From contig NZ_JAMFMB010000002.1 in the NCBI RefSeq assembly GCF_023502395.1, positions 215,156 to 279,155 of the forward strand: a stretch of DNA of 64,000 nucleotides, given 5' to 3'. This DNA is from Ruegeria spongiae (GTDB lineage Bacteria > Pseudomonadota > Alphaproteobacteria > Rhodobacterales > Rhodobacteraceae). The translations under genes were made by a program, and so were the position numbers. Below the pieces are notes generated by a model. The model was given only the letters and a program-made list of their open reading frames with translations. It searched no databases and had not been told where the DNA came from. Positions 34,439-43,261 of the stretch are shown piece after piece (the stretch's first letter is position 1; the number at the start of each line of letters is the position of its first letter).

Positions 34439-35583
34439 CATTCTGAAGGCGTGTAAATCTCCTGTGGGCTTGTAACGCCCTTTAGCATCACGCGCTCTGT
34501 CCTTGCCGTGGGTGTCCTGACCCGCTCGGCGATCTCGCGGGACATCAGAACCGGTTGGCCCAGCCCGGCACACAGGCTTTCGATCCGGGCCGCGATGTTC
34601 ACCGCCTGTCCCAGCACCGTGAAATCCAGCCGTTCTTCTGCGCCGATATTGCCATAGAGCACCTGCCCGAAATGCAACCCCGTCCCGAACGAAAGCGGCA
34701 AGGGCGGATCGAGGCGGGCGGCTGCGTCAATTGCCGCAAGGGCCGCATCCAGCGCCGATTGGCAAGCCTGTTCGGCATTCCCGGCATCAGGAAACACCGC
34801 CAATACCCCATCACCCAGAAACTTCAGGATTTCGCCGCCATGATCCGATACCGCCCGGTCGAGCAATTCGAAATACCGGTTGGCCATGGCGAGCAGCTCC
34901 GGCGGGGCGAGCCGTGCGCTCCAGCCGGTCCAGTCGCGAATGTCGCTGACCAGTATCGCGGCGTCGATGGTTTCGATATCGCCACGCGTGATCTGGCCGG
35001 ACAGCACCCGCTGCCCGGTGCGCGGCCCCAGATAGGCCTCGGCGATGGCCGTGGACAGGTTCTGCAGCCGGAACACTTCGGCGATCGGGGTCAGCGCGGT
35101 GGCGACCGAATTCAGGCGCGAAAGATCGTCATCAGAGAACCCCTCCGCCGCGTCGGTAACAAAAATGGCGATACCGTTGCTGCCCGAAGAAAAGGGCAGA
35201 CGCAGGCCGAAGTAATCCGTCGCCCCCCTTTGCCTCAACTCATGAAAGACAGCATGATCCGAGGCGGTGAGCGTATCCAGCCTTCGCCGCAAGGGGTGGT
35301 CGGAGTTGTTGAGCTGTGCCATCGGGCTGCCGATATACCCGCTGCGCTGTTCCAGCCCATGTGCGGCTTGCAGCGGCGTGGTGGCCGCGCCGTCGCGTTC
35401 CCAGACAGCGCTGACGGCAGTGACCAGCGGATGCACCGTTCGCATCGAATAGCGCACCCGCCAGAGCGGCGCGCCCTGCGCCAGCAGACGCGGACCCAGC
35501 GCGCCCACGACGGCGGCCAGCGTCGGCAGCCGCCGCCCGTCTTCCAGCAACCACCGAATGACCGGTGCTTCATTCCAACTCAT
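34438..35583 (-). CDS. Class III adenylate/guanylate cyclase
   Basis: 381 residues from the ATG at 35583, which has GGAGGT seven bases upstream; an in-frame ATG at 35622 would add 13 residues. The N-terminal ~200 residues (GAF-like, predicted sensory) precede a C-terminal cyclase domain. Both metal aspartates (AILVSDIRDWTGWS and KFLGDGVLAVFP) and the VNIAARIE Asn/Arg region are present. A Gln lies where GD.VN enzymes have Asp, so ATP versus GTP preference is open. No membrane segment. Transcribed toward rpmD and sharing its terminator. It may feed cyclic-nucleotide receptors such as the C-terminal domain of the protein at 60871 (inference). Confidence 0.87.
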   Translation of the reverse strand: MSWNEAPVIRWLLEDGRRLPTLAAVVGALGPRLLAQGAPLWRVRYSMRTVHPLVTAVSAVWERDGAATTPLQAAHGLEQRSGYIGSPMAQLNNSDHPLRRRLDTLTASDHAVFHELRQRGATDYFGLRLPFSSGSNGIAIFVTDAAEGFSDDDLSRLNSVATALTPIAEVFRLQNLSTAIAEAYLGPRTGQRVLSGQITRGDIETIDAAILVSDIRDWTGWSARLAPPELLAMANRYFELLDRAVSDHGGEILKFLGDGVLAVFPDAGNAEQACQSALDAALAAIDAAARLDPPLPLSFGTGLHFGQVLYGNIGAEERLDFTVLGQAVNIAARIESLCAGLGQPVLMSREIAERVRTPTARTERVMLKGVTSPQEIYTPSE

Positions 35584-35754
35584 CCAACCCACCTCCGGGT
35601 TCCAAACTCCATGCAATGCCATGCAGCAGATGCATAACGGCCAGTCCCGAACATCGCTTGCTGGAACAGGCCGGGGTACCTAAATGACCGCTATCGGTAA
35701 CAAACCAGAAACTTTGTCAGGAAATTCGTCCTGACGCACTGAAAGGAACACAAT

Positions 35755-35970
35755 ATGGCACATACACTGACACATGCCGCCGCCCCTATCGGAATTTTCG
35801 CACGCCTGCGCTCGCTTTTTGAAGAAGCGAAAGAGGCCCGCGCCCGCCGCACGCTTTATGTCCAGACCGTCAAGGAACTGGAACGGCTGACCGACCGCGA
35901 ACTCGCCGATATCGGCCTGGCCCGCTGCAACATCGCTGAAACTGTGGATCGTCACGTTTTCGGTCACTGA
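35755..35970 (+). CDS. DUF1127 small protein
   Basis: 71 residues. The C-terminal DUF1127 motif RTLYVQTVKELERLTDRELADIGL-type segment followed by ARCNIAE is clear. Short DUF1127 proteins of alphaproteobacteria are Arg-rich and some affect RNA turnover and phosphate/carbon physiology; the function here is unproven. It has an AAAGGAACACAAT ribosome site and is flanked by its own terminator at 36001. Monocistronic. Confidence 0.88.
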   Translation: MAHTLTHAAAPIGIFARLRSLFEEAKEARARRTLYVQTVKELERLTDRELADIGLARCNIAETVDRHVFGH

Positions 35971-36000
35971 ATTCGACTGCACCGCCACTCACGCGAAAGA

Positions 36001-36026
36001 GCCCTCGGTCCTCCGGGGGCGTTTTT
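36001..36026 (+). terminator. Terminator after the DUF1127 gene, copy of the rpmD terminator
   Basis: GCCCTCGG / CCGGGGGC stem with TCCT loop and GTTTTT tail. The 27-base core is identical to that at 34413. It separates the DUF1127 gene from the convergent FadR-type regulator. Confidence 0.88.
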
Positions 36027-36047
36027 CGTTGCGCTGGTCGGGTTGCC

Positions 36048-36833
36048 TTAGCCCGACAGAAGCCGGCGCTTTTCGGCCATCGCCTCGCGTTGCGAGCGTT
36101 CGATGCCGGTGCGGAACGAATCCTCGACAAAGTCGAGATGTGCCAGCGCGGCCTTTTCGGCCCGTTCCGCATCGCCGTCGATCACCGCCTGACCCAGTTC
36201 GAGATGCTGTTCCAGCAGCCGCTTGCCGGTGCCGTCGATGGATTTGAGGTAGGCGCGGTTGTAGAACACGCCCTGCCGGGTCAGATGGTAGATCGAGGCC
36301 ATGATGTGGATCAGCGTGGCGTTCTGGCTGGCATCGACAATCGCGGAATGCAGTTGATAATCCGCCTCGCGTGAGCTGTCGGGATCATTCTCTTCCCAGG
36401 CGCGCTGCAGCCGGTCGAGGATTTCGGTGATCCGTTCCTTGTCGGCCTTGGTGGCACGTTGTGCGGCAAGCCGGGCGGCAAAACCTTCCTGCTCGCGGCG
36501 GTATTCCAGATAGTCGAAGAAGGCCGGTTCGTGACGACCGTAGAGGTCCAGCAGCGCGGGCATCATCGCCTGGCCGGTCAGGGGCGCGATAAAGCTGCCT
36601 TCGCCATGGCGCGTTGTGACCAGCCCGCGCTCTTCCAGCGCTTGCAGCGCATCGCGGAGCTTGGGGCGCGAGACATTGAGCGTTTCGGCCAGCTCCCGCT
36701 CCGAGGGCAGTTTGCGGCCCTGTTTCAGGATTCCGGCGGCGATCAGACCCTCGATCTGAGAGATCACGGCCTCAGAGACCGATTCGTGATCAATCGGCTC
36801 GAAGAGGGATGTTGGGGTCAGTTTGCTGGGCAT
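36048..36833 (-). CDS. GntR-family regulator, FadR/LldR/PdhR type
   Basis: 261 residues. Winged HTH GRKLPSERELAETLNVSRPKLRDALQALEERGLV followed by an FCD domain (DYQLHSAIVDASQN, NRAYLKSIDGTGKRLLEQH). The style is that of PdhR/LldR proteins, which sense pyruvate or lactate. It is divergent from the TRAP transporter and D-lactate dehydrogenase genes, and a 7-bp inverted repeat covers their promoter, so it is the likely repressor of that unit with lactate or a similar acid as inducer. Confidence 0.88.
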   Translation of the reverse strand: MPSKLTPTSLFEPIDHESVSEAVISQIEGLIAAGILKQGRKLPSERELAETLNVSRPKLRDALQALEERGLVTTRHGEGSFIAPLTGQAMMPALLDLYGRHEPAFFDYLEYRREQEGFAARLAAQRATKADKERITEILDRLQRAWEENDPDSSREADYQLHSAIVDASQNATLIHIMASIYHLTRQGVFYNRAYLKSIDGTGKRLLEQHLELGQAVIDGDAERAEKAALAHLDFVEDSFRTGIERSQREAMAEKRRLLSG

Positions 36834-37153
36834 GGTTTGCCTCCGGTGTCCCTATGCTTGGTAAAGTATATTAACCTCAAGGGTTACAATTTCAATCAAA
36901 ACATCTTGTCACATACGGCGGCGTAACTCTCTGAAAATTATCTGAAAGCTACCACATTAAGCGTACGAGCCAAAACTCCCTTGCAATGGCAAACGTGTGA
37001 AACCCGGTCGATTTACCGGCCGAAGAGATGTCAAGTGGTAAATAAAATTGTTGACTTAACGTAGTGGTAAAAATTATGAACCACTATAAGGCGCAGGAAA
37101 TCCCGGCGCTCTGACCAGGGACGGAACCGTCCAAAACTGTTGGAGGAGACATC
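36834..37153. promoter_or_regulatory. 320-bp divergent control region with FCD-type operator
   Basis: No gene is seen. A promoter reading toward the TRAP genes has TTGACT (37051-37056) and a weak -10 near 37074. TAGTGGT (37062-37068) and ACCACTA (37080-37086) form a perfect inverted repeat over the -10, and a further AGTGGTAA half-site lies at 37034-37041 just upstream of the -35. The rest is AT-rich and includes a short CCGG hairpin near 37005-37020. Confidence 0.65.
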
Positions 37154-38203
37154 ATGAAAAACGTTCTGACCGGATTGGCCGTGGCGGCCAGCCTGATGGC
37201 AGGCCCCGCCATTGCAGCCGACAAGATGCTGCTGAAAACCCCGATCGCGTTCTCGACCGCGTTGCCGGGTCTGGGGTCGCCCATTCCGCGTGTGGCCGAG
37301 CAACTGGACCTGATGTCGGGCGGCACGCTGAAAATGAAAGTTTACGAGCCGGGCAAACTGGTGCCGCCGTTCGAGATCCTCGATGCCGTGTCGTCGGGCA
37401 AGATCAACTCGGGCTACACCACTGCGGGTTACTGGGCGGGCAAAATCCCGGCCGCGCCGCTGTTTTCCGCCGTGCCCTTCGGCCCGGAAGCGGGCGAATA
37501 CATGGCGTGGCTCTACTATGGCAACGGCATGAGCCTGTATCAGGAGATGTATGATCAAGCGGGTTTCAACGTCAAAGTCATCCCCTGCGCGATCATCGCC
37601 CCCGAAACTTCGGGCTGGTTCGCCACCGAGATCAATTCGCCCGATGACCTGAGCGGGCTGAAAATGCGCTTCTTCGGTCTGGGCGGCAAAGTGATGCAAA
37701 AGCTGGGCGTCGCGACCTCGCTGCTGCCCGGCGGTGAGATCTTCCCGGCGCTGGAAAAAGGCGCGATCGACGCAACCGAGTTCTCGATGCCGGCCATCGA
37801 CGCGCGTCTTGGCTTCCACAAGCTGGTCAAGTTCAACTACTTCCCGGGCTGGCACCAGCAGGCGACCGTGTTTGAACTGCTGATCAACAAGGATGCCTGG
37901 AACGATGCCTCGGAACAGCATCAGGCCATCATCGAAAATGCCTGCAAGGCGTCCATGGCCGACAGTTTTGCCGAAGGCGAGGCGATCCAGCATGCGGCCC
38001 TGATTGACAATGTTGAAAACAACGGCGTCGAGATCAAGCAGTGGAACGAAGACATGCTGACCACCTTCCGCGCCACCTGGGACGAGGTCGCCGCCGAAGA
38101 AGCCGCCAATGACGCCTTCTTCGCCAAGGTGCTGGGCGACATGACCGAATTCCGCGAGGGCTACGCGGTCTGGAAAGAAAACGCCTTCCTCCCGCGCAAG
38201 TAA
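37154..38203 (+). CDS. dctP: TRAP transporter periplasmic binding protein, DctP family
   Basis: 349 residues with a signal peptide (MKNVLTGLAVAASLMAGPAIA, cleavage before ADKMLL). The DctP fold has the conserved Arg-containing region LSGLKMRFFGLGGKVMQKLGV that binds substrate carboxylate groups. AGGAGACATC precedes the ATG. First gene of the TRAP-D-lactate dehydrogenase unit and followed by a strong hairpin. Its likely ligand is D-lactate or another 2-hydroxy-monocarboxylate, judged from the operon. Confidence 0.92.
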   Translation: MKNVLTGLAVAASLMAGPAIAADKMLLKTPIAFSTALPGLGSPIPRVAEQLDLMSGGTLKMKVYEPGKLVPPFEILDAVSSGKINSGYTTAGYWAGKIPAAPLFSAVPFGPEAGEYMAWLYYGNGMSLYQEMYDQAGFNVKVIPCAIIAPETSGWFATEINSPDDLSGLKMRFFGLGGKVMQKLGVATSLLPGGEIFPALEKGAIDATEFSMPAIDARLGFHKLVKFNYFPGWHQQATVFELLINKDAWNDASEQHQAIIENACKASMADSFAEGEAIQHAALIDNVENNGVEIKQWNEDMLTTFRATWDEVAAEEAANDAFFAKVLGDMTEFREGYAVWKENAFLPRK

Positions 38204-38220
38204 TTCTACCTGCGCATCCC

Positions 38221-38251
38221 GGGAGCGGTGCTGAGTTTTCGCACCGCTCCC
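38221..38251 (+). repeat. Perfect 11-bp hairpin after the DctP gene
   Basis: GGGAGCGGTGC (38221-38231) pairs exactly with GCACCGCTCCC (38241-38251), 17 bases after the DctP stop. No T-run follows, so it probably stabilises the binding-protein message rather than ending transcription. Confidence 0.65.
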
Positions 38252-38326
38252 ACCCTGATTTTCGCAATTTTGCAGACCCGTTTGCCGCATTCCCGGCCCG
38301 AACCGTCATGCCCTGAGGAGGAGACC

Positions 38327-40393
38327 ATGTCACAGAAGCTGCGCACACCGGATGATCCGATTGAAGTCTATGAGACGCTGCTGGAGCACCCGGATGTCGA
38401 CAACCAGAAACTGGCCACCGGCATCGACAGGACCATCAAGGGCATCGGCAATGTGGTCATGTGGGCCAACCTGTTGCTGGTGGCGGCCATCGTGTCTCAG
38501 GTGGCGATGCGCTATCTGCTGAACCAGAACTACCCGAAGCTGGACGAGATTCAGTGGCATTTCTACGGGCTGGTTACCATGATCGGCATCTCTTATGCGC
38601 TGGTCACCGACAGCCATGTGCGTGTCGACGTGCTGCACATGCAGCTCAGCCGCCGCGCGCAGCGCATCATCGAGGTGGTGGGCATCCTGACCCTGCTGGC
38701 GCCGTTCATCTATCTGATGATCGATCAGGGCTATGATTATTTCTACGAAAGCTGGCGCGTCAATGAACGCTCTGACAGCCCCACCGGTCTGGCGGCGCGC
38801 TGGGCGCTCAAGGCGGTGATCCCGGTCAGCTTTGTCTTGCTGGGTTTTGCTGCGCTGGCCCGACTGATCCATGATGCCCATGCCCTGCTGCTTGGCCCCG
38901 AGGCGGAACGCACCGGATCCGGCCTGCGGTTGATATTCTGGGCGCTGTTCGGGTTCGCGGTGGCGGCAACGGCGCTGACCTTCCTGGTGGAAACGACCGA
39001 GGAAAAGCTGGTCATCGTGATGTTCCTGACCTTCATCGCGCTGCTCTTCACCGGCTTCCCTGTGGCCTGGGCACTGGCCGGGGTCGGCGTTGCCTTTTGC
39101 GGGCTGGCCTATCTGTTCGACAACGGCATGATGAACTGGACCGGCATGGAAGAGACCCTGACCGGGCTGGATTACCTGACCCTTGGCGCGGTGGTGAACC
39201 GGGTCTATGCGACCATGTCGAACGCGGTTCTGGTGGCGCTGCCGATGTTCATCTTCATGGGGCTGATGCTGGACGAATCCGGCGTGGCCGAGCGGCTGAT
39301 GACCTCGATGCAAAGGCTCTTTGGCACGGTGCGTGGCGGGTTGGCGATCACCGTGACGATGATCGGCATCATTCTGGCCGCCTCCACCGGGATTATCGGC
39401 GCGTCGATCGTGCTGCTGGGCGTACTGTCGCTGCCGTCGATGATGGAACAGAAATACGCCCCGACGCTCGCCGCGGGTGTGGTCTCGGCCTCTGGCACGC
39501 TGGGCATTCTTATTCCGCCCTCGATCATGCTGGTGATCATGGCTGATCAGATGGCGCTGTCGGTAGGTGATCTGTTCATGGCAGCGGTGTTTCCGGGTGT
39601 CATCATCGGCGGTCTTTACCTGACCTATATATTCATCATCGCGCTGATCAAACGCGACGTGGCCCCGGTGCCCGAAGGCGCGACACGCCCCGACTGGGCC
39701 GCCGTCAAGGACGTGATGATCGCGGTTCTGCCGACATTGGCGCTGATCCTCGCGGTGCTGGGTTCGATCTTCGCGGGTCTGACGACACCCACCGAAGCCT
39801 CGGGCGTTGGTGCTTTGGGCGCGACCCTGCTGGCCATCGGGTATCGCAAGCTGACACTGGCGAAGCTGGTCAACGTGCTCAAGGCGACCTTCAACACCAC
39901 CGCCTATATCTTTGCGATCTTCCTGGGCGCGACGGTGTTTTCCTACGTGCTGCGCGAGTTGGGCGGCGACGAGCTGATCGAGGACATGATCACCGGCACC
40001 GGTTTTGGCCCCAATGGCACCGTCTTCATGATCCTGTTCATCGTGTTCCTGCTGGGCTTCGTGCTGGACTGGATCGAGATCACGCTGATCGTGTTGCCGC
40101 TGATGCGTCCGATCGTGAACGGGTTGGGCATGGATATTCCGGGTTTTGACGCAATCGACGAGCCGTCGCTGGTCTGGTTCGTGATCCTTGTGGCAGTCAC
40201 GCTGCAGACCTCGTTCCTGACCCCGCCGGTTGGATTTGCGCTGTTCTACCTGAAAGGCGTCTGCCCGCCCGAGATCAAGCTGTCGCATATCTACAAGGGC
40301 ATCATCCCTTTCGTGCTGCTGCAACTGACCGGTCTGGCACTAGTCTTCCTGTGGCCCGCGCTGGCGACCTGGCTGCCCTCCGTGGCCTACTGA
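38327..40393 (+). CDS. Fused TRAP transporter membrane protein (DctQ-DctM)
   Basis: 688 residues. The N-terminal ~230 residues hold four membrane segments of the small DctQ subunit (LDEIQWHFYGLVTMIGISYAL is characteristic). The C-terminal ~430 residues are the large DctM channel with about 12 segments (FTGFPVAWALAGVG, ASTGIIGASIVLLGVLSLP, LIPPSIMLVIMADQMALSVG). The ATG at 38327 follows GAGGAGGAGACC; a longer frame to 38228 has no ribosome site. It uses an ion gradient to import the DctP ligand. Thirteen bases before the D-lactate dehydrogenase gene. Confidence 0.93.
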   Translation: MSQKLRTPDDPIEVYETLLEHPDVDNQKLATGIDRTIKGIGNVVMWANLLLVAAIVSQVAMRYLLNQNYPKLDEIQWHFYGLVTMIGISYALVTDSHVRVDVLHMQLSRRAQRIIEVVGILTLLAPFIYLMIDQGYDYFYESWRVNERSDSPTGLAARWALKAVIPVSFVLLGFAALARLIHDAHALLLGPEAERTGSGLRLIFWALFGFAVAATALTFLVETTEEKLVIVMFLTFIALLFTGFPVAWALAGVGVAFCGLAYLFDNGMMNWTGMEETLTGLDYLTLGAVVNRVYATMSNAVLVALPMFIFMGLMLDESGVAERLMTSMQRLFGTVRGGLAITVTMIGIILAASTGIIGASIVLLGVLSLPSMMEQKYAPTLAAGVVSASGTLGILIPPSIMLVIMADQMALSVGDLFMAAVFPGVIIGGLYLTYIFIIALIKRDVAPVPEGATRPDWAAVKDVMIAVLPTLALILAVLGSIFAGLTTPTEASGVGALGATLLAIGYRKLTLAKLVNVLKATFNTTAYIFAIFLGATVFSYVLRELGGDELIEDMITGTGFGPNGTVFMILFIVFLLGFVLDWIEITLIVLPLMRPIVNGLGMDIPGFDAIDEPSLVWFVILVAVTLQTSFLTPPVGFALFYLKGVCPPEIKLSHIYKGIIPFVLLQLTGLALVFLWPALATWLPSVAY

Positions 40394-40406
40394 GAGGGGG
40401 GCTGAC

Positions 40407-42098
40407 ATGGATGACGCAACCCTCATCTCTGCCTTCCGCGACATCGTGGGACGGCGCCATGTGCTGACCGGCGCGCGCGCAACCGAGCGGTTCCGCAAGG
40501 GGTTCCGCTCGGGCGAGGGCGAAGCGCTCTGCGTTATTCAGCCCGGCACCCTGCTGGAGCAGTGGAAGGTTTTGCAGGCCTGCGTCGCGGCGGACAAGAT
40601 CGTGATCATGCAGGCCGCCAATACTGGCCTGACCGAGGGGTCCACCCCCTCGGGGTGCTATGACCGCGACGTGGTGCTGATCAACACCCGCCGCATGGAC
40701 CGGATCAAGGTGCTGGGGCAGGGCGAACAGGTCATCGGTTTTCCGGGCTCGACGCTTTTTGCGCTGGAAAAGCTGCTGGACCCGCTGGGGCGCGAACCGC
40801 ATTCGGTGATCGGATCATCCTGCATCGGGGCCTCGATCGTGGGCGGGGTGTGCAACAATTCCGGCGGCTCACTGGTTGAACGCGGCCCGTCCTATACGGA
40901 AATGTCGCTTTTTGCGCAGATCGACGCGCAGGGGCAGCTGAGCCTCGTGAACCATCTGGGCATCGACCTTGGCGACACGCCGGAAGACATCCTGACCCGT
41001 CTGGAAACCGGCGATTTCAACCATGATCCTTCTGCCAGCAACCGCAAGGCCTCGGCCTCGGATTACGCCGATCAGGTGCGCAAGGTGGATGCCGACACGC
41101 CCGCGCGCTTCAATGCCGACAAGCGCCGCCTCTATGAGGCGTCGGGCTGCGCGGGCAAGCTGGGTGTCTTTGCCGTGCGGCTGGATACCTACGCCAAACC
41201 CGACCGGCAAAAGACCTACTATATCGGCACCAATGATGTGGCCGACCTGACCGAGCTGCGCCGCCACATGCTGGCCGATTTCGACAACCTGCCGGTTTCC
41301 GCCGAATATATGGAGCGTGAAGCTTTCGACATCACCGCCCGCTACGGCAAGGACACGGTGATGATGATCGACTGGCTGGGCACCGACCTGCTGCCCACCT
41401 TCTTTGCGCTGAAAGGCGCGGTGGATGCACGGCTGCGCAATGTGCCGGGGTTGGCGAGTTTTACCGACCGATTCATGCAGCTTTTTTCCCGGTTGACGCC
41501 ACAGGTTCTGCCAAAGCGCATCCGGTGCTTTCGCGACCGCTACCGCCATCACCTGATCCTCAAGATGCGCGATGACGGCATTGACGAGGCGGCGAGCTTT
41601 CTGACCTCATTCCTTGCCGGGCGCGATGGCGGGTTCTTTGAATGCACCGACCGCGAAGCCAAACTCGCGGCGCTGCAACGCTTTGCCGCTGCCGGGGCCG
41701 CCGTTCGTTACATGGCGATCCACAAGAATGAGGTTGCCGATATCATCCCGCTCGATATCGCGCTGCGGCGCAATGATCGTGACTGGTACGAACAGCTCCC
41801 GCCCGAGATCGAAGGGCAATTGGTGGCCAAGCTTTATTACGGCCATTTCATGTGCCACGTGCTGCATCAGGACTATGTCGTGCGTAAAGGGGCCGACGCC
41901 AAGGCGCTCAAGGCGCGGATGCTGGAAATCCTCGACCAGCGCGGCGCGGAATACCCTGCCGAGCATAATGTCGGCCATCTCTATCCTGCCAAGCCCGATC
42001 TGGCCGCGTTCTACAAAGGCTGCGACCCGACCAATTCCTTCAACCCCGGTATCGGCAAGATGTCAAAGGCCCGCAACTACGCCGAAGACGCGATCTGA
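40407..42098 (+). CDS. dld: Quinone-dependent D-lactate dehydrogenase
   Basis: 563 residues, about the length of E. coli Dld (571). The N-terminal PCMH-type FAD domain (VIMQAANTGLTEGSTP, VIGSSCIGASIVGGVCNNSGGSLV) and the membrane-binding C-terminal domain typical of Dld are both present, ending with AEHNVGHLYPAKPDLAAFYKGCDPTNSFNPGIG. It oxidises D-lactate to pyruvate at the inner face of the membrane and passes electrons to quinone. Placed right after the TRAP importer, it defines a D-lactate uptake and use unit. Confidence 0.92.
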   Translation: MDDATLISAFRDIVGRRHVLTGARATERFRKGFRSGEGEALCVIQPGTLLEQWKVLQACVAADKIVIMQAANTGLTEGSTPSGCYDRDVVLINTRRMDRIKVLGQGEQVIGFPGSTLFALEKLLDPLGREPHSVIGSSCIGASIVGGVCNNSGGSLVERGPSYTEMSLFAQIDAQGQLSLVNHLGIDLGDTPEDILTRLETGDFNHDPSASNRKASASDYADQVRKVDADTPARFNADKRRLYEASGCAGKLGVFAVRLDTYAKPDRQKTYYIGTNDVADLTELRRHMLADFDNLPVSAEYMEREAFDITARYGKDTVMMIDWLGTDLLPTFFALKGAVDARLRNVPGLASFTDRFMQLFSRLTPQVLPKRIRCFRDRYRHHLILKMRDDGIDEAASFLTSFLAGRDGGFFECTDREAKLAALQRFAAAGAAVRYMAIHKNEVADIIPLDIALRRNDRDWYEQLPPEIEGQLVAKLYYGHFMCHVLHQDYVVRKGADAKALKARMLEILDQRGAEYPAEHNVGHLYPAKPDLAAFYKGCDPTNSFNPGIGKMSKARNYAEDAI

Positions 42099-42106
42099 GG
42101 CCCGGT

Positions 42107-43261
42107 TTACTGCTGGTAGGGGTCCAGACTGTCCCGCAACCCGTCGCCAAGGAAGTTGAACGCCAGCACCACGACGATGATCGGCAGCATCGGGATGGCG
42201 GTCCAGGGATAGATCTCGATCGAGGCGAGGTTTTGCGCATCGTTCAGCATCACGCCCCAACTGACCGCCGGGGCCCGCAGTCCCAGACCAAGGAAACTCA
42301 ACGCGGTTTCCCCGAGGATCATCGCCGGGATCGACAGCGTGGCCGAGGCGATCAGGTGCGACATGAAATTGGGCAGCAGGTGTTTGCGGATCACCCGGCC
42401 AGACCCGGCCCCCATCATCTCGGCGGCGCGAACATACTCCTCTTCGCGCAGGGACAGGAACTTGGCCCGCACCGCACGGGCCAGACCCGGCCAGTCGAGA
42501 ATGCCCAGGATGATCGAGATGACAAAGAACACCGCCACCGGCGACCAGTTCGACGGCACCGCCGCCGACAGCGCCAGCCAGAGCGGCAACTCCGGCAGGC
42601 TTCGCAGGATCTCGATCACCCGGTTGATGATCCAGTCGGTCCTGCCGCCGAAATACCCCGCGATTGACCCAAAAAGGATGCCCAGAGTGAACGACACCGT
42701 AATGCCGATCAGACCCACGGTCAGCGACAGCTGCGCGCCATAAAGGATGCGGCTGAACACGTCGCGGCCCAGCCGGTCCGAACCCCAGAGGAACACGGTT
42801 GCGCCCTCGGGCGCGCAGAACAGATGGGTGTCAGCCGGGATGAACCCCGCCAGCTTGTAGTCGTCGCCCTTGCAGAAGAACCGCAGGTTCTGCGGATCAC
42901 TGATGTCGGGGATAAACTTCCACTGGAAGGTCTCCAGATCCGGCTCGGCGGTGATCGGGTAGATGAACGGCCCCTTGAATTCCCCCTCATGGAAGAAATG
43001 CACCGCCTGCGGCGGGGCGTATAGGTGGTCTCCGTTGCGCTCATTGGGCGTATAGGGTGCGATGAAGCCAGCAAAGGGCAGCATCAGATAGCTCAGCAGC
43101 AGGAAGAGGCCCGAGAACAGCCCCAATTTATGGGTCTTGAACTTGCGCCAGATAAGTACCCAGTTGGGCGCGTCCAGATCGCGCCGCTCAAGCTGTTGCA
43201 GCGACGCCTGCGGATCATAGGGCGCGTCGTCGACATAGCGACCATCGGGCAGTTGGGTCAT
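42107..43261 (-). CDS. ABC importer permease, DppC/OppC type
   Basis: 384 residues. It is longer than DppC because of a ~100-residue periplasmic insert between the first and second membrane segments (APPQAVHFFHEGEFKGPFIYP to FCAPEGATVFLWG). The EAA loop REEEYVRAAEMMGAGSGRVI lies near 275-294. The last gene of the family-5 importer operon, overlapping the upstream permease by four bases. Convergent with dld. Confidence 0.9.
   Translation of the reverse strand: MTQLPDGRYVDDAPYDPQASLQQLERRDLDAPNWVLIWRKFKTHKLGLFSGLFLLLSYLMLPFAGFIAPYTPNERNGDHLYAPPQAVHFFHEGEFKGPFIYPITAEPDLETFQWKFIPDISDPQNLRFFCKGDDYKLAGFIPADTHLFCAPEGATVFLWGSDRLGRDVFSRILYGAQLSLTVGLIGITVSFTLGILFGSIAGYFGGRTDWIINRVIEILRSLPELPLWLALSAAVPSNWSPVAVFFVISIILGILDWPGLARAVRAKFLSLREEEYVRAAEMMGAGSGRVIRKHLLPNFMSHLIASATLSIPAMILGETALSFLGLGLRAPAVSWGVMLNDAQNLASIEIYPWTAIPMLPIIVVVLAFNFLGDGLRDSLDPYQQ

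Noticed and set aside
38330..40324. A 664-codon minus-strand open frame opposite the TRAP DctQM gene
   Set aside because: Composition (H, Q, R, D repeats) is typical of antisense frames of membrane-protein genes; the + strand gene is unmistakable.
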